A stretch of 55,580 nt of DNA, from NCBI GenBank assembly GCA_009746045.1, contig RPFO01000130.1:2579625-2635204 (forward strand), written 5' to 3'. Both the position numbers and the translations under genes were made by a program. Of the stretch, positions 34,148-44,600 are shown piece by piece. This DNA comes from Mesostigma viride (taxonomy: Eukaryota; Streptophyta; Mesostigmatophyceae; Mesostigmatales; Mesostigmataceae). How positions within the stretch are numbered: the stretch's first letter is position 1; each line of letters opens with the position of its first letter. Under the pieces are notes generated by a model that saw only the letters and a program-made list of their open reading frames with translations, was not told where the DNA came from and made no database searches.

Positions 34148-35832
34148 ACTCAGTCCTAAAAATAGGACTGAGTATGCCAACTTTGAGATCATGTAGCGGT
34201 AAGGGTAGGGGGGTACCCCATATGTTTGATATGCATCAGAGCACTCAATATCATGCTAATGCTTGGGCATATGCCTAAAAAATCATATGTTGACCAAATC
34301 ATGCAAAATTTTACAAGGGTGTCAACCCATGCTCGCGATTTGGCAATTTTCTGTGAAAGGACGAGTTGGGAAAATTCAATAAAATCCATATGCATGTTGA
34401 AAAAATATAGGCGTGTAAACAATATAGTTCTTGAAACATGGCAAAAAACTGGGCTCAATTTGGCCACAGCCTCTACCTGAAACTCACCAAAAACCACCAG
34501 CCCTAAGAATGGGTTTCGAGGTTGCTAGCAATGTGCAAGCATGTAAGTGCGGTCATACTACACACCACCGTGGCAACCAACCATGCCAATCAACTCATTT
34601 CCCTTCTAGCATAACAGGAAAACATACTTGCATCATCATATTGCAGTTATATTATACCTTAGTATATGTGTGAGAGCCTATGCACGCACGTAGGGAATGG
34701 GCATTGATACCTACCTACAAAGGGTTTTATTATGAGCCTTAACCACCAATATAATGGGTAGGTGAAGCATATTTCAATTGTTTTTAACAAGAATAGAGAT
34801 GGCTAACACTGTTTTGCCTTGCCATGGCATGGCCAACATACTTGCTGGCACATGATGACAGTGGTTTATCACCAAGATTCTTCACTCACCCGTATAAGCT
34901 TGAAAGCACGCTGGATGCAGCCCATGGCCATACAATCACGCAGTATGAACGTAGGAAAAGAATAACTAACATCTATGAAGGTATTTAAACCCATACAGCG
35001 CCTAAAAAACTGCAAAAGTACTCTAGGGTAAGGCAAATGCCTGGTAACATCATAAAAAATGGGGGGTTTAGAGAGGGGCAGGCAACGGTCAAGAAAGCGC
35101 ATCAAGATTCGAAACTGACAGCGCCTTGCAAGCTCAAACTCATGTAAGAACATAACAAAACGATGAGGTGACGATATTTCAGCTTTACCGTGCACGGATG
35201 GCGTTATCTTGGCCCAGGCGGTGCCCGCAAAAGTGACACTTGCGGCACACAAACCATGACATGACAGAGTGGTCGAAATAATCAAATCTTTACTGCCACT
35301 GACTTAATTCTACACACATGCATGATAATAAGTAGAAAGAAGCATATAAACCCTTCGAACTGCACCGTAAAGTAAATTTAGTCATCAATTCCGTCAACCT
35401 GCCTGGTCGCAGTTTTTTCCAGCAAGAGCAGTGCCGACACCTGGTAAATCGCATCCCCGGGAGCTAAAAATTGGTTTGTGTCATCTTTAGGACATATAAA
35501 ATCTATTTCCTGGGTTTTACCAGCTAAATCGTCCGCAAACGTAAACTGCATGCATGGGCGCAAGCCGCCATGGCTAGGTCGTGCATTTCCGGAACTCACG
35601 TTTCACGTGAAAAAGTACCCTTACCACCTGTACTTTGACCGTACATTTAGCCGCCCAAACAAAATCCAAAAAAATCGCAAAAATATGTCTAAGAAAGGTC
35701 ATTTCACGCAGTATTTGAATAAATTTTGAGGGAATTTTTTTGACAAACATTCCGACTTGGGCGAATTTTCTACGAAACCCAAAAACTCAGTCCTAAGAAT
35801 AGGACTGAGTTGAACTCAGTCCTAAGAATAGG
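34148..35832. mobile_element. Hairpin-ended non-coding element C
   Basis: Bounded by 26-bp hairpins with arms ACTCAGTCCTA / TAGGACTGAGT at 34148-34173 and 35785-35810, plus a half copy ending at 35832. Sits between mirrored ACACGTCGT / ACGACGTGT flanks. The interior is AT-rich without a long ORF. It resembles elements A and B in places (for example AAGCCGCCATGGC near 35563 against 25198). No transposase. Confidence 0.65.
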
Positions 35833-36931
35833 TGCAGTGACGAACGACGTGTTAATTAATTAATTAATTGAACTTGTAATGCCGAAACCCTATTTGACCC
35901 AACTTTAGGCGTGACCGAACGTAAGGCGTGAATGACTGTATGTAGTGGATCCAACGGCTAGGCAGAGGGATCCACGTGGTGGTGTGAGTGTGCCAGGTGA
36001 TACTGTAGGATTCGTATAGTATTATTAGAGTATTTACCTATTTGCTGTTAACGCCTTCGCCCGCAGGCTACGCTAGTAATACGACCGTTAAGACCGTCAC
36101 TAATTGAATCTGCTAGAATCGGAACATATTGTGAGATGTGGCCCTTATTTGCTGACGCTAGCCCAGGCTTTCCGCCATTCGTTGCCCTGTTACATGGTGC
36201 CAAGTCAACTGAGACAGTACACGCTGGCCACAAAATTAATCTTGATTTAAGGCCCGGTCTACTTTCCGTGTAGACCGGGCCTTTTTGTACACCGGGCCTT
36301 TTTGTAGTTGTTGTTGTGTCCCACGCCGCACCTGAGCAGCAGAGAATCTATGGACCGGGCCTTCGTCAGCCCACGTGGCAAAGATAATCAGGCTCGCTGG
36401 ACAGGCTCGCAGTAGCGATAGTACACTTTGGGAGATTACTTGAAAATCAAGGATATTCAGGAATGATGTCTGCCACGCAGATGACCGTTGTCTTGAATGG
36501 CCGGCGTACGGGTAAACCTGCTTTGATCCTTTCGAAATGCGACAACTGGTGCTTACGTTGGCTGGCGTGGCACATTACCTGCCCCTCGCCGCGCGCCAGC
36601 GAGCTCGAATTTCAACTAGGACCGTCACCTTAGCTCTCATCGCGCGCATGTTGCCCGCCCTAACGTGCGAAGACTACTCTGTTCCTGCATTCGGCATTAC
36701 CGCCATTGCTTCCTTGACCGTTTGGGTATTACTTTGCCACAAGACTGGAAATGATCCTAGATATTTAGAGAAGCGGTCGTTAGTTTTCTTAAGCAACTTG
36801 GAAGCAGCTCGCACGTCTGCTCAGACCGCGAGGTAAAACCCCGTGTGCATTTTCTGAATGTTGAAAAATACCTTCAGCTCCATTCCTCGCAGCCTGAAGC
36901 GCTGCGAGTAATCAATAAAAAGTCTCCATAG
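35833..36931. other. Repeat P right side and unannotated upstream DNA
   Basis: 35833-35940 mirrors the left flank of element C. 36249-36283 is a 14-bp stem hairpin followed by T5. 36537-36836 is a 99-codon open frame with no recognised domain, ending near a possible donor (GCGAG/GTAAAA), and could be an upstream exon of the next gene. Confidence 0.45.
36249..36287 (+). other. Perfect 14-bp hairpin followed by a T run
   Basis: Arms AAGGCCCGGTCTAC and GTAGACCGGGCCTT with a 7-nt loop, then TTTGT. A second half-arm ACCGGGCCTTTTTGT follows at once. It has the shape of a bacterial intrinsic terminator, but lies in nuclear-type DNA with no bacterial gene nearby. Confidence 0.7.
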
Positions 36932-37812
36932 CTGCGAGCGTGCGAGAGCGGAGTCCTCGCGAGGACTCGCGGGACTCGGTTCCCGGCGCTGGAGCTACAA
37001 AGAAAAAGATTAAGACCCGCAGCGTGAGTCTAGACGATGTCGAGCTTGGTGACGGTGCCGAGAGCCCGACGAGCCCGTGGAAGAAAGAGAAGAAGGCGGG
37101 CCTGGGCGAGTATGACTCCGCCAAGTTCGGGCGGATGATTAAAAATGCCAATGCCCGTCTAGGCGACTTGCTAGGTTTGGAGGAGAGGCCTGAACGGACC
37201 CTGCCGCGGTCTGTCAGCCCGCATGCTCCATCCCGGTCGGGGTCCGAACGAGGCGGCCAGGGTCGGCATCAACAATGCGTCGCCGTCTTTATGATCTGCA
37301 TCGTACTCATAGCGTTTCCCGCCTTCCAGTACCACATTTTTGGTCGGACTATGCGCGCCGATTTGGAGGAGCGCATCCAGTTGCTCGACGGAGAGCGCCA
37401 CATGGCCGCCCGGCGGGTCGCCGAGCTTGAGCTGATCAGCCGGCGGGACCACATCCGGATGTACGAGGTAGAGGAGACGCTGCGAGAGAAAGGCTCTCGG
37501 CTACGGCACTTGGAAGAGGTCGGCCAGCAGCTCACACGGGAGCGTGACATGTGCCAGGAGGACCGCGGCAAGCTGGCGGAGGACCTGGAGCGCACGATCG
37601 AGATGTACAACCGCCGGATGCGCAGTATGGAGGTGCTGACGCAGGAGCGCGACCTGGCGCTCAAGGCGCAGGAGCGCGCCGAGGACCTCATGCAGCAGAT
37701 GGTGGAGCAGCTGGAGCAGGCGATCGAGGAGCGCGACGAGCTGGCAGAGCAGATCGAGCGCGTCAAGGCGGCCGTCAAGGAGCTCGGGGTCAGCGTGCCG
37801 GGGCTGACTTGA
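36932..37812 (+). CDS. Single-pass membrane protein with long coiled coil (last exon)
   Basis: Open frame of about 290 codons ending TGA. It begins without an in-frame ATG; the nearest upstream stop is at 36916. The start is therefore probably a splice acceptor at CTCCATAG/CTGCGAG, with exon(s) upstream. Order: basic/acidic disordered N-region, one hydrophobic helix (CVAVFMICIVLIAFPAF) and then about 155 residues of heptad-rich coiled coil (LEERIQLLDGE, ELISRRDH, MVEQLEQAIEERDELAEQIE). Charge placement suggests a cytosolic N-terminus with the coiled coil on the other side, or a tether at an internal membrane. No family recognised. Coding composition is strongly GC-rich, unlike the surrounding repeats, so it looks like a functional gene. 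Confidence 0.7.
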
Positions 37813-38972
37813 GCCAGGCGGCCCTCGTCCAGCCTAATCTAATGTATTTGTACAGCGAGCTCATGAGGCTAGGTCACGCCTAGGCAGTGGCTCGCGTGTC
37901 CCAGCCCAACTTCTCTCCGGGGAGACCACAGTGGATCTATTGGCGAGTTGACGACCATGATTTGCGACGTTCCTCCCAGACTGGTGCTTCGAGAGCGCCG
38001 AGCCGCCGCATCTGTGCACCATCCATTATTTATTTGCTGTCGCTTGATGAAGCGGCATGGCCTCTCTCAAGGAGGGAGAGAGCGTATATTTCCGGGCGGA
38101 CCCTGTGGAGCTGATTCAGGGCATCCCCAGGATAGGCCCTGCTTGCGGGCCTGTGACTGTCGCCAGCACATACCTGTTTATAGCGGATTCACCATTGTGG
38201 CGTAAGCTAGGCCTGAGCTGCCGACGTCCCGCGGCGAGGCGCTGCCTTCCCTGCGCTGTCAAGTGTCGCCAGAAGCTGCTGTGCTGCGGTCGGCGCAGCA
38301 GCTGTTGCCCTTATTGCGCTGCACCTGCATGCTTTGGTGTTCCAATCACCCATGTTTATGAGTGAAGTGTGCACTGGGCGCACCAGCAGGGACGTTGTGG
38401 GACCATTGCATGTCATGAGCTGGCTGGCTGTTGCCCATGGCTTAGCCCCGGTACTTGACAATCCATGTTAAGGCATGTCCATGGGATCTTTTGTGTGTAT
38501 AGCGTAATACTGTCATTGTAGGTGTCCAGGGTGTTCCCTTTTTCTGGCAGTTGCCTGGGGTTAAGCTTATATATTTTTGGATTTCCATCATCAAAGTGAT
38601 TAACGTGGAGTCATTTGTGGGATGCTGCTGGAAGAGTCTGCTGTTGGCAAAGCTCGGGTCTGGAAGCTAGTGAGCAGGTCTGTGATAATGGCTGTTTGAT
38701 GTCCATTCCAGACCTGTGCTTCTTTTTCCCCTATATATATTCTATTTAATTTGAACGGAAACGGGTATATCGAGACAAGACTCTACTGCAAGTTTCTTGG
38801 TGTTTGTTTGTAAGCAGCCGAGGGTGCGCTCATCTGGCAATGCCCTGGCAGCTACAAGGTGCTTAGTAAACAAACCCATCTACATGGAAAATGTAATGGT
38901 CAAGCCTGTGCCAACGTTGTCACATCAAGTACTAAGTACTTGCGTGCCATTGGATTGAATTGAATAGAATTG
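37813..38972. other. Gene-free region after the coiled-coil gene
   Basis: Probably begins with its 3' UTR. Short frames only, no recognisable domains, no strong repeats. Confidence 0.5.
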
Positions 38973-40010
38973 GAACATAACTCTGTTGGGAGTACATGTA
39001 GCACATATCCCTGAGAAGGGGCATATGGCTTTTAATACATTCTGGGCTACTTCCGGCCTGCAAGGGTAGGATGTAAACTACACCTGCTCTGGGTGCACAG
39101 AGTGCACCTGCACACCACTATGTATTCCAGCACTAAGAGCCACGAGCCACGAGGTAGCCATGGCTGACGGCGGAGCTCATAACTTTCACGTTTGGGCACC
39201 GAATTCGGCTGTGAATATCACAATCGCTTCGTCTTTCTAAGACGCACATGCTGATATAATTTTCCGAAGCTATCACGCAATATATGGCGAGCAGACGCTC
39301 CTCCGCGCAACGCAGCCTGGCGGCTGCGGCCCTGAAAATACGTCTGCAGCTCCGGCTGCAGCTTCGCCCTCCGGCCCAGAAGGCAGCGGCGCTACTAGCC
39401 AAGCCCTAGTGGTCGCTCAGCCCCCCGGGCTTGCCTCGCCCGCAGCGTCGCCTGAGCCCAAGCCCAGTCGCCCTGCCGAGCCGACCTGGGAATTAATTAA
39501 TTAATTAGACTCGTGCTCCCGTTGGGGAGTCACGGAGCATTAACCCCGATGGATGGATGGATGGGTGCAAACATTCCTACCGGTCTAATCTATCTACAGT
39601 GGCTACATACTACATCTATCTAACAGCATTCTAACTACAGCATCTATCTAGGCAGCCGCTCGCTGCCCTAGGGGGAGCTATCTGGCGTGCCTCCCGCGGG
39701 ATTGCACACGCGGGCGCTTCCCCGCTGGGGGGGGCTCATTGTCCTCTATGACCTGGGCCCACTTGGCCTTGTCCATCATCTTCTTCCAAATCACGGAGAT
39801 CTAGAGGCCTAGGCCCCCCATGTCCTCTACTAGCTGTTCTTTGAAGGTGCGGGCCTTGCGGCGTCTAACATCACTGGGCCCAGCCCACGTCATGAGGTGC
39901 CGGCCAGGCTGGGCTGGTCGTAGACCTGCGGCAGGTCGCCGACCTGGGAAGAGTTCCACTTTGACGCCAGCCAGCCCGGCCTTTTTGACAAGCTCGCCCA
40001 CGACAAGATC
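38973..40010 (-). pseudogene. Two LINE 3' ends, minus strand
   Basis: 38973-39120 matches the LINE UTR block at 10490-10620 (GCACATATCCCTGAGAAGGG). 39489-40010 is a second end: tail with AATTAATTAATTAG and TGGGGAGTCACGGAGCATTA, UTR, then ORF end with FPGRRPAAGLRPAQPGRHLM and TFKEQLVEDMGGLGL (40001-39801). Between them, 39121-39488 shows no gene. Confidence 0.75.
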
Positions 40011-40810
40011 CTGAGCTACGTGTTCTGGGGATCAACCGCCTCGCCTATTAAACTGTGCAAACAGCTCTTCCACCAGGGTTGCCTCGTCAATGCTTTCCTT
40101 CAGAGGCGCCCATTCGACTACATCTTCACCAGCCCCCGCCCCGGACTGCAAACATTCGCCCTCTTCTCCCTCCTAGGACGCTCCATCGAGGAGCTCTGCC
40201 CCCCCCAGCCCATCACCACCACCTTGACCGAATCCTCCATCCGCTCACGGGCGTCCCCAACATCTACTGCTCCAACCTAGGGCCATTGCTGGTACTTTTG
40301 ACGTCATGAAAGCAGCGTTTTGGACTAGTGGAATATGATTTTACAGCATAAAAAGTCCATTTTATCATGAATGAACATGGCCAACAACCCCAAGTGCCCC
40401 TAAATTTCTCAATATTTGTAGATAAATGCTACTTCTCATAAGCTAAACCTGCACAAATGCACAATTTGGGGCATGCATGTGAAAGTTTGAAGTACAAATT
40501 CGCAATAAGGTTTTACATTTTTCAATTAATAATGGTATCTCATTCTTCAATCAATCAATTTGCAATCGTCCAAACAATTTATTCATTTCATACATGTCCG
40601 AATATGTTTAAAGAACACATGCAAGTGCTCAATCAGCGTGGATCCCCTTCGACGCGCCGCACCATATATACATTCGACACGTCAACCCTTCTACTAAACT
40701 GCCACTTCCAGAAGTCGCGGTCACTGATCGAACTACTATGTACATCTGCATTTCTGAATGTTGCGGTGGGCAAACGTGCAAAACGCGACTTCGTGCAAAG
40801 TCCTTGCCCA
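40011..40810. other. AT-rich stretch without a supported gene
   Basis: 40020-40280 has an 86-codon frame without a recognised domain. 40300-40830 is AT-rich, similar in composition to the interiors of elements A-C, but no ends were found. Confidence 0.4.
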
Positions 40811-41566
40811 TCATCGCTTGCCAGGTCGATGTGAAGGAATGTTGTCCCAGCTGGCGCCTTCCTTCAGGAGAGTAACATGTTCGCTGGCGAACTTCAGGGG
40901 GAAACGAAACCTTCTCTCGCTCTCATCACTCCGACCGAGTTCGTACCCTTCATCAAACCATCTGATCACCACCTTCTCCTTCTCGCGGCCCAGGAGGGTG
41001 CCAAAGAGCAGAAAATCTTCCTTTTTGGGGTACTTGTGCTGCCAGTTTAGCCACATGTCCTCTACCCATTTCGAAGTCCAACCTCCGCGACCCAGTTTCG
41101 CGCCATCCATAAAGCGCATCCGGACGTCTGGCTCAACGTCCCTGATTGGGTCGACCGCTGTGCAAACCGCCCCCTTTTCCGCAACTGGCAGCCCCCCACC
41201 ATCTCTGCCCTGACCACCACCCTTCTGCGGCTGTGAAGGTTCGTCGGCACCCTCCGTCTCCTGCCCCGCCCCTCGCCTGCCCCCTCCCCGACGTTTTGCC
41301 TTCTGCCCCTGCGCAGCCGCCGCCTCTGCCATCAACTCTTCGTACGTTTTTTCTGGCTGACCGCACGGTAAGGGTGGTGCGTGGGGTGCGTTGGGTGGGA
41401 GGGAGGCCCCTCCCGCCCCCGGTTGTGCAACTGGTGCGCCGACCGCGGCCTGGCCAACAACACGGCCGGCCTCTCCGGACACAGTCCCAAACGCGGATCC
41501 ACGGGGAAACCGAACTGGAGTTTCTTCTTCGCCTTTCCCTGCACGTAAGCACATGCCAATTAACAT
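40811..41566 (-). CDS. Unrecognised 251-aa protein
   Basis: The minus frame starts at ATG 41566, only 94 bp after the stop of the upstream large gene. An alternative is that the coding exon starts at an acceptor (ACGTGCAG/GGAAAGG, 41538). The N-terminal half is Gly/Pro/Ala/Lys-rich and looks disordered. The C-terminal half is compact, with VEDMWLNWQHKYPKKEDFLL and VIRWFDEGYELGR, the kind of Trp/Tyr-rich fold expected of a conserved domain that I cannot name. It is the last gene of the minus-strand block of unrecognised genes. Confidence 0.6.
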   Translation of the reverse strand: MLIGMCLRAGKGEEETPVRFPRGSAFGTVSGEAGRVVGQAAVGAPVAQPGAGGASLPPNAPHAPPLPCGQPEKTYEELMAEAAAAQGQKAKRRGGGRRGAGQETEGADEPSQPQKGGGQGRDGGGLPVAEKGAVCTAVDPIRDVEPDVRMRFMDGAKLGRGGWTSKWVEDMWLNWQHKYPKKEDFLLFGTLLGREKEKVVIRWFDEGYELGRSDESERRFRFPLKFASEHVTLLKEGASWDNIPSHRPGKR

Positions 41567-41659
41567 GAATACGGAAGGGTCGTGTGAGAAATCAATGAAG
41601 CCATGGACTGATGCAAAAAAACTTATGTAGAAATATATTAAGGTACTTATTAAACTCGT

Positions 41660-44600
41660 TTATTGAAAATGAAATTTACCGGCCGAATGTACCGTTGGAG
41701 CGTGGAAGGGCATCCTTGTTCGATCGAAGATATCCGTCAATGCGGTCAACGGTGCGTTCGATGTCCCTGGCGGCGCCTCAACATCGACCACCTCAGTCGG
41801 GCGCATCAATCCGGCAAACGCCGGCCCTCCACCTGAGACTGTCGGCGGACCCTCCACGTTACGAGCCTCCAATACCCTCTTCTGCAGTGGGGTGCTCGCA
41901 ACAAAATCCGTGTCAGCCGACGGGACCGGATCGTCATCCTCATTCAGCAGTATCGTGTCCGGGCATTGCTCCATCCCCGTCGGGCGGGGGGGCAAAGTCA
42001 TCACAACCGTCCTTCCTGACGACGGTACGGGATCGTCATCCATACCCAAAGAAACCGAGGCGAGGGCGGGGGTCCCCTCAACCGGGGGTCCCCATGAATC
42101 CTGACGAGGCCTCATTCCCATCTGTCGGACACGACCGCCTCCCGTAAATCGGGAACGCCCGCCGGCGCTACCAGTAACAGGCCGCGAGCCTGCTTCCTGC
42201 TGGCGATCCCCATCCTCATCACAGATACGCCCGCCGGCGTTACCAGTAACAGGCTGCGAGCCTCCTTCCTGCTGGCGATCCCCCTCCTCATCACAGATAC
42301 GCCCGCCGGCGTTTCCAGTAACAGGCCGCGAGCCTCCTTCCTGCTGGCGATCCCCCTCCTCATCACAGATACGCCCGCCGGCGTTTCCAGTAACAGGCCG
42401 CGAGCCTCCCTCCCGCTGGCGATCCCCCTCCTCATCACAGATACGCCCGCCGGCGTTTCCAACGACAGGCCTCGAGTCTCCTTCACCAGCACGCTGGCGC
42501 TTACCTCCCCCCCTGTTGTCTTCATCCCCCCCCATTGTCTCATCACGCGAGCCTCCATCATCCCGACTGCGCTTTTTCCCTCCCCTTCCATCTCCTCCCC
42601 CGTCCCTCTCCCCCTCCCCCCTCCTCCCTCCTCCCCATCCCCTTTCTCCCCCTCCGCCTGCCCCCACCCACCCGGGCGGGTGCCCCTCAGCAATATCCTC
42701 CTCCTCCTCCTCCTCCTCCTCCTCCTCCTCCTCGTCCACCTCGTCCTCCTCGTCCTCCTCATCCTCCTCCTCATCCTCATCCTCATCCACCTCCCCCACT
42801 TCCTCCTCCCCCTCTTCCCCCTTCTCCGAATCATCATCCTCATCAGACGAAGAATCGTCGTCGGCAAAGTAGGCGAGGTCTTCCCACCCATCTTCAACAA
42901 GCCAATTTTGATAAGGCGGACCAGGCGCTTCCACCGGCGGATATGGGCGGGCTCCCCGAACACCAGCAGAACTCTGCAGGGTCCCCTAAAAAGGGCGTTG
43001 GTCATCTTGTCAACCACATCCCACACGACCGGGCTCAAATGCGAGGAGGGTTTGGGAATGTGGCGCTCCTCCGGAATGCAGTCTGGGTCCCACTTGCGCA
43101 GGTTCCTCCACTTCTCGTTGCTGTCAGCTGCCAGGTCCAGCACAGCAAACGCCTGGTCCTTCAGCGACCGAGGAATTTTGTCAGACCCCGTGCACAACTC
43201 GTCCACCACCTTCGTCACCACCAGATCCTTTCTTTTTTCGTTTTCCTTCCATGTCATTGTCCTGTATGCGATCCAGTCGGATCCCATCCTCACCCCCTTC
43301 CAATCGCTGTAGGCTTCCAACCTGTCCCGCCACCCCTTCTTGGCCTTGGTAGTCCCCTCCTCCGCCGCCTCCTCGACCTCCTTCTCGACCTCCGCCGCCG
43401 CCTCCTTTGGCACACCCAGCAGATGTTTGGTCTTCACCCCCAAATCGTCATACAAATGACGGGGGTGGGAAGCGAGCAGCCCTCTCGGGAACTTCCAGTC
43501 CTTCTGGTCGACCACTTTCCTTTTAGCCGGCGGAAGGTCCCTCAGCGTGAGAATGATCGCCCTCGTGGCCGTGACGACCACCCGCCAAAAGTCTCTGGTC
43601 AGGCGGCAGTCGGCGATGAACTTGTCGAGGTCCGTGGCGAAGGTGCCCTTCAGCTTCACGCCAAACACGTGCTCCCTCACCAATACGGGGTTGAAGGTCC
43701 CGTCTAGTTGTTTGCAAGCGGCCATCAGGGGGGGTTCTCCAGGAACTTGATGTGGGCGAATTGCACGGCCGCCTCTTTCAAATTCTTGGCGACTTCCATT
43801 ATTTTTATCAGGTTGCTGGGAGGGGCCTCACAGGACATGATCGGCGCTTGGATCAGGCTGTCGAAGTACTGGAAACTCGCAAGTTCCCGATGCGCGGTGA
43901 AAATGGACAGTTCGTGCGCCTTGTCTTTAGGGCGCGCGTCAAGGAAGTCTTGCCGAGCCGCGATATCCTGTGCGATCGCCGGCTTGCCGTCGACAACGGG
44001 CTTCAAAGGGTCCTCACACCAGAACAGCCAGCGCTGCATGAAGTTCTTCTGGTCCGGCCCCCACTTGTCGGTCTCTTCAGCCCCCCTGCCTTGTCGCCGG
44101 CGCCGTCCCCTTCGGCCTTGGCTTGCTCTCCTTTCTGCCAAAAGGGCTTCACAATCGCCCAGATCTTGCCGTACAGAGGAGTTGGGAGAGACACGCCCTT
44201 CCCTCTCTTGACGGGTCCATATGCCTGGTAGGCCCGGTGCACATCCCCCAGCGCTGAGCCCCACGTTGCCTTGGCTTGGGCTGTGTCCTCCGCGTTCATG
44301 GCGTTCCCGAGCTGCCTGACAATGCCGATCATCTCGCCGACTCGTTCGGAAACCTGCATCGCCGTATGGCAAAAACGCGCAGAGACACATCGACAGTCCT
44401 CCCAAATAAGCACAACTCAACTGAGAACAATAAAGCGACTCACAGAAACGCCGGCGGTCGCATCTTGACCAAAATATGGTGGAACATGAAAACCCCTTAT
44501 AGAAACGCCGGCGGTCGCATCTTGACCGAACTAATGGCATACTGAAATTAACACAAGAAAACCACTTATAGAAACGCCGGCGGTCGCAACCTGGCTTACC

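Noticed and set aside
42516-43707. Plus-strand Ser/Pro-rich frames
   Set aside because: Antisense of the acidic Glu/Asp-rich exon of the large minus-strand gene.
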